Assembly: GCA_015680685.1 (NCBI GenBank)
Contig: MNCI01035354.1
Span: 360,877 to 424,876 of the forward strand
Direction of reading: 5' to 3'
DNA: 64,000 bases
From: Gnetum montanum
Taxonomy: Eukaryota; Streptophyta; Gnetopsida; Gnetales; Gnetaceae
The notes beneath the pieces are model-generated. The model worked only from the letters and a program-made list of their open reading frames with translations. It did not search any database and had not been told where the DNA came from. Shown here one piece after another: positions 28,001 to 43,000 of this stretch; positions within the stretch are counted from its first letter, which is position 1; each line of letters starts with the position of its first letter. Made by a program: the position numbers and the translations under genes.

Positions 28001-31000
28001 TTTGTCCTCTTCATCTAAATATCTTTCTTCTTATTCCTCCATTTTGAAAAACACTACAGAATGAACAATTTTGATGGAGGTGAGTAGAGTGGCAATAATA
28101 CTAATTTCCATGCCCACAATAATCAAAGGAGAAAAAGAGGACATCATTGGTGATAATGAAATAATAATGATGATGAGCCTTTGTTGGTAACTCGAAGTAT
28201 GCTTAACATTGCAGAGGCAGTCAAGATTCCAACTAGGCATGTAAAAGATAGTTGGATCAAGTACTTAGGCATGAACAATATCCTCAATTTTAAGGGGCAA
28301 TATAACTCTAATTTGTAGAATCATATACAAGCCTTTCATGATGCCAATGCCTTATAAAACACTAAAAATGATTGGTAGAAACTCAAGCTCTTTCCTAGGA
28401 CACTCATCAAGGAAGTAGAAAGCTAGTACTGGTCCTTGGAGCTAGAATCTATCCAACAATGGAGTACAATGCTCAAGCTATTTAATGATAAATACCAGAC
28501 ATACTCCAAAGTGTCCAACTTGAGAAGGCAAATCCAAGGTTGGAAAAAGAAACACATGAGCCCTTGGATGCCATCATGGACAAATACTATTCTCTCTTAC
28601 ATTGATGCCCTGGCCATGATTATTCTCAGAGGGAACAACTTTACCACATCATAGATGGGCTTAGAGGAGAAACCATAAGAACTCTTGGGGTTTATGCCCA
28701 AGAGCTCATCAAATACAAAGGATGATAGAGCAAGTTGCAAAAGAAGAGGGTGAGTTGCATAAAAGGAAAAGTGTAGAAGAATATAATAGTGAGACTTCCA
28801 TAAGAAAAAAGAAGGTCCAATTTTGTGATGAGGAGGAGTCACCACTCAATGAAGTGATGAATAGGAAAACCTTGCCCACTCAAAAATCTATTTATGATAT
28901 TTAGGCAAAGGTTGATAAATTATGAAACTCTTTATATGAAAAAATTCCAAACTGCTATAAAGATTGTTGAAGAATCTAAAGAGAAAAATAGTGATTGTGA
29001 CTATAGAAGGCAGAAAGAAGTTGAACGTGCCTACTAGCAAGGTAAGGGCAAAGCTATTGTAGTAGAAGAAGTTGTGGAGATAGACTTTGATGATGATATG
29101 GCATGTGACATTTTTTAGTATGAACATCATAAGGAATGTTGCCTTGTAGTGTCACACATACAAGAGTTTGGGGTGTACCCATTGAATCCTTAGCTAGCAT
29201 GGAGGCAAACACTTAGATGATTACCTTATCCTCAAGGTAATTCAAGGTAGTTCCACTAGCAACAACAAGCTTACTATCCAAGTGGAGCTCCACCACAGCC
29301 ATATGAACAATATCAAAAATGGCATGGCACCAACCACAGTTGTTGGGAATGCCACCACCAAGACAACAGTACCCTTATAGGCAACCAAATCCATATGGGT
29401 ACTATGTTTAGCAGCTCGTCTCTCCATGAAGTTGTGCCAACCACGCCACATTCCAACATTACTATTATCCCCTAGAGTACCATCAAACTCATTCACCATA
29501 TACTTGAGGAAAGTAGCCATATCCATATCACCCTCTACATATATCTACACACATCCCTCTACCCTCAACCTAGTTACCTCTTGCTCTATCCATGCAAGGT
29601 GAGATTCCCCCATACCGTAGCAACAAAATGCTACAAGGGCTATACATTCATAATCATCCTTTCAGCAGAGTGATTCAGATAATTGATCTAGGAAACAACC
29701 ATTTTTTAGACCCAACTATCCTTCTAAACCCTCACAACCTAATGTGATTAGCCATCCTATATCTCCAACACCCTCATCCTCTACATCAAACACATTTAAG
29801 TATCCTTCAAACTAAATTCCACCTCAGATTTGCACTATGATGTTAACTCATGTTGTTTCTAATTGGATCAAGGTTGGAAATCTTTCCACAAAAAGATTTA
29901 AGCTAGGAAGTCCTCTTATTTACTGACAAATCGCTAGACATGAGCCATGCAAGGCTCTTCTTAATTCTAGTTCCAATGTTAATCTAATCTCCCATGACAT
30001 GTACAAGGCTTGGAACCTACCACCTCTTAGAAAGAGCAACATCTATTTTGAATTGGCAGACTAGTCAATCACTATTCTTTTGGGATTAGTGGAGGACATT
30101 GTAACTACAATTTGTGGGTGGTCCTATCCTGCCAATTTTTTGGTGATCAAGGTAGAAAATTAAAAAGGTGACTTCCCCATCATTAGAGGATGTGCATGGT
30201 TAAGCACTATTGATGTATGAATGGACATAAGGGACCTCTCCTTAGAAATTTCCAAGGAGAATGATTTTGGAAATCTAGAGAAGAAGCATGTTCCATGCAT
30301 TATGTATAGTGATAATGGGTGCAATTGCATGAAGAAAATATAGTCCATTAAAAATACATTCATCATGGCATACAATCACTATGCATAGGAAATTGATATC
30401 CAAATGTGCCTATATGCAACAACCACAAAACAGGAGGACACCTAGTGGTTCACAGCTGACTCTAATAGTAACATACTATGCATGGAACCTACTGAGATCC
30501 TAACATGTGCTTATGTCAAAGGCATAGATGAACTTGAGCAAGTTCATCATCAACTCTCTAATGATGAAGATGATGATACCTATTGGGGATAATCCCTAAT
30601 CATTTCAAGTAGGATCCCCTAGAGTTGAAAAATCTCTTAATTGACATGGAGTATGCATGTTTAAATAATGGCAAGCTAGTTATAATCAATGCAAATATTA
30701 CTCCTAAACAAAAAGACAAGTTGTTGAAGATAGTTAATAGGTGGCTAATAGCCTTTACTTAGTCATATTTTAAACTGACAGGAATCGATCCAAGAATATG
30801 TTAGCATCATATCTACATTGATCCAACCATGAAACCAAAAAGGTAGCCACGGAGATGGTTGAACCTCAAGTTGAAGAAAATTGTCAAGGAGGAAATAGAA
30901 CAACTCCTCAAGGCAAGGTTCATCTATCCCATTATGAATAGTAAGTGGGTTAGCCCACTCATCATTGTACTAAAGAAAGGTGGCAAGTGGCAGGTCTACA

Positions 31001-34000
31001 TCAACTTTAGGCTATTTAATATGAAAAAATTTAAAGATCATTTTTCATTATCATTTGTGAACCAAGTGTTGAACACTAGCTCTAGGCATTGCTATTATAG
31101 CTTCTTAGATGGTTATAGTGGCTATAACCAAATCCAAATTGCACTACAGGATTAGGCCGAGACAACACTCATAAGTCCCTTGGAGACTTTTGCATATTGT
31201 AAGATGCCATTTGGTCTTTGCAATGTCCTTGCAACATTTCAACACTTGGTCCTTAGTATTTTTCAATAGCAGATTGGTAGCATGGTAGAAGTCTTTATGG
31301 ATGACTTCTTTACCTATGGGGATACATTTGGGAAAGCCCTAGATTGCCTTGAGCAGGTACTGAAAAGATGTGTTGGAACAAACCTTAGGTTTAATTGGTA
31401 GAAAATCCATTTAATGGTCCAGGAAGGCATAGTACTAGGGCATAGAATTACTCAGGCAGGGATTGAGGTAGACCCAGAAAAGATAAGGGTCATCCAAGGA
31501 ATTACATGCCAAATAAGGATAGTTAAAGATGTCCAATCATTCCTTGCACATATTGGCTACTACTAATGATTCATAGAGAATTTCTCTAAGATCGTAAAGT
31601 TGTTGGTTGAGCTTACAAAGAAAGATGCTCCATTCATTTGGACCAAGGAGTGCAAACACGCATTCCAACAATTAAGGAAGAAGCTCATAGAAACTCCAAT
31701 TCTACGAGCACCAGATTGGTCCAAACCATTTCATATAATGAAAAATACATCTAATTATGCCTTAGGAGCTATGCTTACATAGTTGGATGATAAGAAATGT
31801 TCATATTGCATCCACTATGCAAGTTGAAGCATTATGGATGCATAGTTGAATTACACCACCATGTAAAACAAACTAATGATGGTGGTGTATGCTTTGGAAA
31901 AGTTTAGGCACTATGTGGTTAGATACAAAGTATTTGTGCACATAGATCATAGTGCCATATGCTTTCTAATGAATAAGCCAACAATGAGCCCTCATATCAT
32001 ACAATGGCTCATGATCTTATATGAATTTTATCTCACAATGGTAGATTGGAAAGGGACCGAGAATGTGCCCTAACCATCTTTCTTAGTTAAGATGGGATAA
32101 TAAAGAGGAGGAGAGTTCACTCTCTGATGAATTTCTAGATGAACTCCTCTTTATAGAAGTAATAAAAGACCAAATACCCACTAAACACAAATGGTATGAT
32201 GGCATTCTTACTTACCTTATCACTTAAGAGATGCCACAAGATCTTGACCTAGGAAGAAATAATAGTTTCTTCATCAGGAAAAGTACTTCATAGAAATCAA
32301 CGAACACCTTTACAAGGTGTGTGCTGATGGCTTGGTTCATTGGTGCGTACCTAATGTGGATCAATTGAACATGTTCTAAGATGCTCATGAAGGCCCTTGT
32401 AGAGGCCATTATGCTAGGAGACATACAACCATAAAAATTCTAATGGTAGGATACTATTGGCCTACAATCTTTAGGGATGTTGATCAATTTTTCTGATCTT
32501 GTGAATGCAATCAAAGAGATGGTGGAATGACTACTTGAATGGAGGGTCCTCAATAGTGGATTCAACCACTAGAACCCTTTGACATATGGGGCATAGACTT
32601 CATGGATTCCATCATGCCCCATGTCTAAAGGAAAGACATATATCATCATAGAAATCGACTATTACACCAAATGAGCAGAAGCAGTAACCATCACTAATTG
32701 TACATCATCCACTACTACTAGATTTGTACAAAAACATATTGCAAACAAGTTTGAGGTGCTGTGTGCACTAATTTTTGATAATGGAATCCATTTTACAAGT
32801 TCCACCTTTTAAGAGTTGATGCAATACTTAGGGGTTGAACATAAATTAACACCCTATCACCCCCAAGCCAACAATCAAGCAGAAGTCACCAATAGGGAGA
32901 TTACAAAGATCCTAACAAGGATCATAAGCAAATATAGGAGAGATTGGAGCAAAAAACTCAATGATGCCCTATTGGCCTACTACTCAAAATGGAAACTCCC
33001 TATTGGCTACTCTCTCTATGAATTGGTGTATGAAAAATTTCCAATACTTCCAGGCCAATCCGAGCTTTGTACATTTTCAATAGCCTATGGCTTGGATCTT
33101 AACTTGAGCCTAGCATAAAGAGAAAGATTGAAAACTAGTTAGTGGCCTTATCTTTAAATGAAGTATACAAGTCATACAACAAACAATGACATAACCTTAA
33201 AATGTAGAAAGTGAAATTTCAATCGAGAGATATAGAATCCCACACATGTACCTCAAAAAACTAAATTTCAAATGTTGTGAAAGGGACCTTATATAATTAA
33301 AGAAGCATTTTCTTCTAGGGCCTTGAATGTATACAAACTTGAGAGCCCAAATAAAAAGAAATTGATCAACATCCAAAAAGTAAAGCTTTTCCATGAGCCC
33401 AAGCAAGCCAATGCAACAACTACCTTAATGGATGAACAACCATGCTCAATTTTTTAGATCTGCTCCTTTCAACTTAGTTATAGGGGAGATGTCCATCCAT
33501 GCTAATCATCCATATGGATTCTAAATTTTTTTATTTTTTGTGTTCCACATTTTTGATTTTGTAATTTATTTATTTTACACCCTTTTTGATTTTAAAACTA
33601 CTTCCTATTTTACATCATTTTTTGTTTTACATCATCGTTAGTACATTTGAATCTTTCTTGGATATTTTACACTTTCTTATATATTTTAACTTTTTTTTAA
33701 AGTGTGATTTTCAAATTGTTGCTAATAAACATGCTTTGTTCCAACAGAACACACTTGTGTTATAGCTATTACTAATGGTGGTTTGTGCTTTGTGTTTTAT
33801 TTGCTAATGTCATGATTTATTTTTTATGGAATAGGCAATAAGTCCATGACATCCATCCATTTACAAACTCTATGGTTTTCCTTGTTTTGGAAGTTTGAGG
33901 TACCTTTCATTAAATAAACTTTTAATAAATTTGTGACCATGGTAGTTTCTAGAATTGGAAAGGATTCAAAGGTTTGTATAGGGTGTGACTTCAAGGGGAC

Positions 34001-37000
34001 TCAATATTATTTGTACTCTTCTATTTGGGTGCTTGAGTGTTTTCATGGACTTCTTATCATTCTGTTCTAACCACTAATAGGAAGTCAAATAAAGTCTTTG
34101 CATGGTGTAGTTCCCATCCAAAAAGAGAACAAAAAAGAAAAAAGAATAAAAACAAAATTAAAAAAAAAACAACATGATGGGAATTCAAAGCACACCCCGT
34201 AGACAAATAAATAGGCTACAAGCATTGGTTATGGGACTAGAAAGACATGCTACCCATGCTTCAAGGTCCCTTCTAACTAAGGCCCTCTCTTACTTCTTCC
34301 TTCTCTTGTCTTCTCTGTATGGAATGGTGGTTGTTTTGTGTAAGCACTCTGTTATTTTAAGGAGGTGGATTGATCTTAGAGTGACAATGCAAAGTCACTG
34401 AAAGAGGTTGGTTTTGGTCTAGACTAAGGATGGATCTTCTTAGGTAATTTTAAACATAAACTCTACAAGGAACTTCTTATGACCTAAATTGGGAATTCCA
34501 TTCCACCTTCTCCATCATTTGTCTTTGCTAACCATAAATCACCTCACTATTGGTGTCCATGTTCTTGATTCTATGTCTTGGTTTGATGTATTTAAATTGT
34601 TAGGTAGAATCTTCTAGGTTTTGGTCCTTAACTTCCGTTAGCCATTAATCAACTATGGGGCCCATGGACTCATTAGGTTGAGGTTATGTAAGGGCAAAAA
34701 GGACATGTGCCTACTATGGGGAGGATCCACTTGCATATATCTTGGTTGGGTTTGTCAAGTACCTTATCCTTAGACATTCTTGTAATTAGAATCTTTCGTA
34801 CATCCATCTTCTGCATCAAACCATATTCTCCTTTACAAATTTTGTTCAATAAGAGCATTATTTTTCAAAATTTTCAATTTTTGAGCTCGCAAAGATCCTC
34901 TTCAATGATTTCATCATATTTTTGACTTTTCTAGAATTCCATGGATCCCATATTCATTGAAAAATTCTTTATAATTTCAAGATATTCAAACTTTAAGTTT
35001 TTGCCTATGGGACCCATATATGGGGCCTCGTCAATGGAGTAGACTTGTATAGGAGGCCTTATATATGAGGCCTCATTGATGTGGTAGAAAAATAGTATAT
35101 ATATACATGATTCCACTTTGAAATTTTTACATTTTCTCACAAATGGCAAGATAGCTTTTCAAAGTTTTAGAGCCCAAAACCTTCCAAAGCCCATAGCTTT
35201 CTAACTGTTTATCCAAATCACTTCGTTCTATGATCCTACAAATATTGGAGGTAAGATCTTCATTGTGGGGGCCACAAATGTGCCATTTTTTTGACCAAAA
35301 CCTTTTCATGATTTTTCTAACTTCCACAAAGGTTTACATGAAAGATCAACTATTAAACACTAAATTACAAGAGTTAAACCTTTTCGACAAGCTCCAGTAA
35401 AATCTATAATAAATATTTAATAAAATAATCAATATGCCTTGGTCCAACCTTAGCCAAAGTGTAACTTACTAATGATAGAAGGTATTCAAAAATTTAAAGT
35501 TACACATTATATCTAACAATCCATGGATGTGTTGTGATAATAGATGCCACCAAAAGGAAAACACATGTAGGAAGCAAGATCATATTAACTAAGGAAGAAA
35601 TGGCTTAGAATAGGAAGAAGCCAAGAATAGGCCTAAGAAGAACCTCTCTTTGAAAAAAAAATCTTCATGAAGGAGATTTATGCTTTTCACCAAAAAACTG
35701 TAAACATGGTAGCTGCTTGGAAATCAGAGGCTCTCAAATTTAAGAGAGTCAAGGATCATTACAGAGAACATGTTGGTCTACAAAAGGAAGTAAATAAAAA
35801 ACACATCTAGTTGGTGAAGGCAAAAGTGAATGAAACCCTCCAACAACTCTAGCAAGGGAAAGAATTTTGGAAACCCATCATTGATGGTATAGATGCTTAT
35901 AACAAAGCAAAAATCTACATGAAGGAGTTGCAAATGGAGGAGATAACAAAATACATGAAGCTTACCAATCTTCGTTATGCAAATCTGGTCATGTTAATTG
36001 CTGGATGGGTATAGTCAGAACTCTATAAATAGGTGGTTAGCTCATACTTGTTGTATGAGGCTAAGTTTAAGCATCACAAAGACACCAAACAAAAGCTTGC
36101 AGTGGCAAATGTTGAACTCAAAGTTCTTAAGGCATAATTCATTGATCAATGATCAACTATCGAGAACCTAGCCGAAAAGATGAATGACTACTAGGAGCTA
36201 CAAAACACAGTTAGGGTGTTTAATGTTGAATGCAAATAGTTCACTTTCTAGTTTGTCAATGTAAATGAAATTTTTCTAGTAATTCCCTATCCATGGGATG
36301 TTTCCATTCTAGCCCACATTGTTGATGCCGTGTGAATTGTGAATGATCCTTGGAGTAAGGAGGAGAAGATGAAGGCATTACTAGATGCCTTCCACCAACC
36401 ACAACCACCTTAGCTACCACATATGCTTGAAGTTTGTGAAGGTCCTTCAGAACCTCAGGAGCACTACTTGGGACTGTCTAATGTTCTTAACCATCTTCAT
36501 GCCATTAAAGGATGTGTTGTCCAATTTTTTATAGTCATGTCATGGTGTTGAATTTTGTGTCATGAACACCATAATTCTGTGTAATGTGTTGATTCATACA
36601 CTTAGGCAATCAATTTTTTCAAGTTAGTTAATTTTGTTAAGAGTTAGTCAATAATCCCATACCTTCCCAATTTTATAAAGAAACTTGATGATGATTTTTC
36701 ATTTAGTCATGGGGCTATGATGAGTGTCAAAGTGTCATGTCAATGGGCCTTCATTGACAGCCTCATTGATAGGGCCCTGTTTATGTGGTGTTGCCCCATC
36801 AATGAAGCCATGTTGATGTAGTGTCTGCTACATCTAGGGGTCCTGTTGATGCAGCCTTGAAGCAAAAACTATAAATACAAGCTCCCAATCATGTTTATGG
36901 AGAATCAAGTCATAGTAGTAGCCAAACTCTTGTAGCTTTTATCTTTGAAAGTTAGAATATTTTCCTGAGTGCCCACAGTAGGAGTCATTGAGTGTATGGA

Positions 37001-40000
37001 TGTTTATTCAAGCATTATTGTACCTAAGCATGATAGTGTGTGTGGCAATAAAGAAAATATTCTTGGAAAACCTTGTAGCATTCTATATAGTTTAAATGTT
37101 TTATTCATGCATTTCATATTTTTAGTTATTTATTCAATGTTTCTTAGTAATTAAGCCAATTAAGTGATTAAGTAAGTTAAGTTGAATAGATTAAATACAT
37201 AAGTATGACTACTTCAAGCGTAAACATGTGTTTGCTTGGTAATCCCAATAGCATTATTGCTTGGTGTCCCTAGTAGTGTAGCACTTGGTAACCCAATAGT
37301 GGATACATGGGTTCAAGATGTGTATAGAAAGTGGGACCATATGCTTATGTTAGAACTAGTTAGAGATTTGTTAAATAGTTAAATTAAATTAGTTCTCAAT
37401 TTACTTCATGCCTCTCTTTTAGTATCAAAGCCATAAAACATAAAATGAAAAAAATAATATACCTTGATTACACTTAACCATACCTTTGTACTTCACAAGT
37501 ATGCTTGGGAAGATAATGAATGACCATTACGGAAAGGTTCACTACCTCAGAAACTAGTGTACTGGAAACTAGAAGGTCCACTGAATTCAACCAGATTGTG
37601 CATGAGTGCTTTGTGATTTGTATGGTTGGGCATAGGGGTACCTCGACTACTCATCATTGACACCATTTCTAGGACTCTCTTTTGTTGAAACATGTGCTAT
37701 CTAGGGTTAGTGAACATCATCAATATCGTTGGATGAACCTCAAGGTAAACATCATTCCGAAATAATATAACTACAAAAGCATACTGATATTTTATTTGTT
37801 TTGCAAAATGTCTTCCTCTTCTCATAGGAGAAATTATAGGAAATTTTTGTTCACAAAAGAGTGCAAAGTGATATATACTCATCCATATGAATATGTGCCT
37901 GAGTTCACCTTCATCCTACATCAAGATGATCAATTGTGATGGTGTGATATGGAAGGAAACATTGTAATGCCTCTCAATTAATCTATGCCCATGATGTTGG
38001 TTCAAACTCTTAAGAAGCTAGGCATCCATGATCTTCAAGAGGAGTATGTTTTGCATGACTACGACTACTAGGACTATTGTCCCACTAACACACAATGTAG
38101 AAGAGATTGACAAAAGGAGAAGAATCATGAGGATGTGAAGGGGAAACAATTCACCAATCCCTTGTTCTTACTAAACCAAGATGACAACAAGGATCCTACC
38201 TCTTAGGGCTCCCAACCTAAACATTCTCCACCCCTTGTTACTAATGATGGGATGGCTTTGAACCTACAGTCTACTATCAACAATCTAGGTTCAAGGAAAG
38301 ATGGTAGTTAAGGCAAGAGCTTGGATAAGAGTCATGACAATAAGAAAACTGATGAACGTGGCCATGATAACCAAAGGGGAATTGGTAGACAACACAGTGG
38401 TGGAAATCCTTCTCCTTCTTCATCCTCTTTATTTGAATCTCTTTCTTCTTCTTCTTCTTGTGTAGAAAAACATTGTAGAAGAATAACTATGATGGAGGTG
38501 AGTAGAGGGACAATAATACTAATCGCCATTTCTACAATAATCAAAGGGGTAACATAGGACATCATCAACAATAATGAAATAATAATAATGATGAGCCTTT
38601 GTTGGCAACTTGAAGTATGCTTAACATTGTAGAGGCAATCAAGATTCCAACTAGACATGTAAAAGATAGTTGGATTAAGCACTTAGATATGAATAATATT
38701 CCAAGATTTGAGGGGGATATAACTTTGATCTAAAAAACCATCTACAAGCCTTTCATGATGCTTGTGCCTTACAAAACATTGAAAATGATTGGCAAAAACT
38801 CAAACTCTTCCCTAGGACACTTATCAAGGAAGCAGAAAGCTAGTACCAGTCCTTGGAGTTAGTATCTATCCAAGAATGCAATACAATGCTTGAGCTATTT
38901 AAGAAATCAAGAGAGGGAAAAACCACAAGACCATAGCACTAAGAAAAGATGTAAACATTCATAAAAACTTGTTAAAATTTATAAAACTACAAAGACTTAG
39001 AATCATATAGAATGAACATAATCCAATAGAAGTCATGTTAAGAGGAATGTAACAATAGCATAATACTAGTTGAATGAGCAATACGCATGCCCCAAAATAG
39101 TTGGTCATAAAATTCTTGAAACTCAAAATTGATAAAAAATAAAAATTGTAGTAAAATATGTAATGAATTAAATCATCAAAAATCATACAATGCTATGTAT
39201 GCAAAGATAAACATAATTCTCAATTAAAATTTACACAAATCTACATAAATTAAACAATTTCAAGCCCTTGTTAAATGTGCACAAAATCATATGAATTAAA
39301 ATGAATTGGAAAGAATTCTAAGATTACTTAGAAAAATTGAAGTACAAATCGATAGTAGTGCATGAAACTCAATCACAAACTTTTGCAATGCCATGCTCTA
39401 GAACTAGTAAAGCTCCATAGAATGCCATAAGCTTTCATCTTGATAGTGCATCCATGTCTAAGAAATTGGATTCCAAAAGTGCCTAGTTAAATGAGTGTGG
39501 TTTTTTTATAGAAAACCACTTTCAAAAGGCATCATAATACAACTAGCTAATTTTTCAAAATCTAAGACAGCACAAAACATATAGACCATAAAATTCTTAT
39601 GTAACATACATAACCTTCCACAAAGCCAAAGGTATGTCAAAATCATAAAAATATGAAACAATGCATATTGTATCAATTTAATTAATAAAATAAAATAGTA
39701 CTCACATATAAAAAATCAACCATGTCATGTCATTCCCATATCATAACCTTCATGAAAATTTGCCAACTCATCCTCCAAGTTAGCATACATAAACTAAAAA
39801 TAATAATACATAATTAAAATAATTAATAATATTAAAATATTCATAAACATAAAATATAAAATTGGAAATTCCAGTAGCAAGCATATCCAAATCATAACAT
39901 AACATTTAGACACCATAAAGCATAACAGACAAGATTTTACATACTAACCATAACATCTAAAAATACAGCTTCTTATACTATAATCATCAAAAAATATTTA

Positions 40001-43000
40001 ATAAAATTTATCTAAAATCTAATTAATACTAAAAATCTTCAAACATTAAAAATATTCTTTGGCTTCAATCAATCTCTAATGGTCCTGAACTTTGTAGGCT
40101 TAACCTTAAGATCATTTTTAGATACAATATACCCTAAATAAGTAACATAATTTTGAAAGAAATCACATTTTAAAAACTTAGATTTTAATTTATAATTCTA
40201 AAATAGGCTCATCACTTGTTTTAAATGAAAGATATGGTCTTGTATTGTCCTAGAGTAAACAAGTATACCATCCATGAAAACTATTACAAACTTATCTAGC
40301 TATTCTTGAAAAGTAGTATTCATTAATGTCATAAAGGTAGCTGGTGCATTTGTTAAATCAAAGAGAATAACAAAATATTCATATAATTCATAACTTTTTT
40401 AGATTGCTATATTTTCATTGTTATTATTTTTTATTAATGTTTAAAAATATGTTGCACTAGACAATTGATTAAAAAATTCATCTATTCTACAAAACAAATA
40501 CATATAATTTATTATTTTCTTATTTAATGATTTAAATTAATAAAAATATGAAGAATTACATTCTTCTTTTTAACAAAAAATACGAGTGCTTCCTAGAATG
40601 ATACACTAAATCTGATCTTACCTTCATTAAGTAACTAATAACTTTGATTTTTGAGTTTCACAAGTTTTTTTATAGAGAACTTGTAAGATGCTTTAGATAC
40701 TAGTTTTATCCCTAGCATGAATTTCGTTATATGCTTGAATTCATGTTTGGATGGTAATTCATTTGAATCCTTGAATACTTCCTTGAAATCTCTTAATTCT
40801 TCTAGTAGCCGAACTTTCACTTTACTATTAATCTTAAAGATTTTAACTTGTATGGATACTAATTTTCATACCAAACTTTTTTCTTATTTAATTGAAATTG
40901 TATGAGTTCCTAAATCTATTCTTGCTTTGCTAAGAATTCTAACTTCATCAAAAGTATAAGACTTAAAGCTTGCCACAATATTATATGAGGAGTTAGGAAT
41001 AACATCCCAAAAATGGAAATATAATCACCAAATGGAAATTCATATAAATATCCTTTAAATGGAAAGTCTTGTAATTTGAACTTAGAAAAATAATACTTAA
41101 TTTTCCTATTGACGTTTCTCTCAATTACATGTTGAACACTAATAATTCTATGATATGTGGATTTAAATTCATATTTTAACTAATTTAAGTGAAACAAAAT
41201 TATCAAAAAAAAATTGATGAAAAAAAAATCTTGATTAAGAAATGACTCAAGAATAAAAATTGAAGAAACTTAGAATTTCCACTATCTTGATTTTGTTGAA
41301 GCAAAAATGTTTCTTAAGATAACTTTCTTCATAGCATTTGAATTTGCAATTTCTTACTTTTGGAAAGCTATCTATGAGTAGTTGGGTATTCTAACACTCA
41401 TCTATACAAGTCACAAGTGTTCATGTGTGACTAGATCATAATCCATGGATGGACAATGTAAGTATACTAGTCGTTGATGTTAAGTTTGTGATCGTTGTCT
41501 TCCCACTTAGACTTAGCAAGGTGCAAATCATATGGTTGAACTCTTAGTAAGATATATGATGTATTGATATTTCTTGGCTTAAAATATGTTAAGTGTAGGC
41601 ATGATGAAAGTGATTGTAAATTCTAATGCTAAGTTCAATGAAAATGTAATTCTATTTTATCATATTGGTGATAAGCATCCTTTCATGGTTTTTCATACAT
41701 ATTCTAGGTAGATGCAACATTATTAGGATTACCAAGTAATTTCACATTAAGTGAATTAAACTAAGCCATTTCTAGCTCATCAAAAAGTTACACTTTATGC
41801 TTGAAACCAATTGTACTTATTCCACCTTACTAATAGACATTAAAAAAAGTAAATGACTTAGTAAATGTAAACAACATGGAAAAGTAAAAATATGCTAAGT
41901 GAATTACTGCAATGATGAAAAAACAATCTTGATCTTTATTACCATTCATGAATTATATCTTGAAACAATTCACTCAAATAAAGATTGTGTACAACTATAA
42001 TTCACTACACTATAGGCAGTCATGCTAACTCTAACTTAAGAAAATAAACTACAAGAGTTCTACTAAGTGTTGGTAAAAAATTCTTTTTTTTCAATGTGAT
42101 GGTGGGTAGGTATTTCTAGGCATGATCATGGTTCACTACATTGCATCTACAATGACATATGTGGAGCTACAATATTGTAAATACGATATTTTAGTCTACG
42201 TAATAAAGGTTTTATCATACCCCCACAATCGAATAAGAACTCGTCCTTGAGTGAAAACAAAATGAGTCTAAATTTCCTTACAAATTTGTGGGATTATATA
42301 CGGACTTTAATGGTATGACTTATATACACAACTGACTCTACTATAAATGTTTCATTATGGTTTTAGTGGTGTTTACAAAATTATCATGTAGTGCATGATT
42401 GACACATATGACAAAAAAATGTCAAAAAAAAAAAAACAAAGCTCAATGCAGTCCTTATGTTCTAAGTAGTGATGGCTCCTCCATTGACTAATTTCCTTTA
42501 TTATCAAGCTTCTAAAATTGATACATATTGAGTAGTACCTAGAGCTTATCTTCTTCAAATTTTGAATCATGTACCATTTGGGAAAATTTAGTAATGTTTT
42601 CTAGAGTTGGTACTTTCCAAGGCTACGACAACTAGGAAAAAATCCTTTTTGCTTTCATGTATCATACCACAAACTTCCTTTGCTCTTTTTCAAAAGCCTT
42701 GGCCATTTTCTTCAGTTCTTTATAATTGGTCATTCTTCTAGCTAGGTTTGCTACTACATCCTTCTGATCCTGGTGACTAGTTTTTACCACTTGTAGTTTA
42801 GAGTTTGTTATGCATCCTTTCTATCCATAGAATATTTTTTGTACATCGCATAGACTATGGCTACTTACTACTGCAATTCTATTCTAAGCTTGCCTACTAT
42901 TAACATGACTAAGTTAGTGTATTAGAGATTTACTAATCCTAAGTACTCTATCAAATCTTCAATCTACAAGTCTTTATTCTTGATTTTGGCATGGGTATGA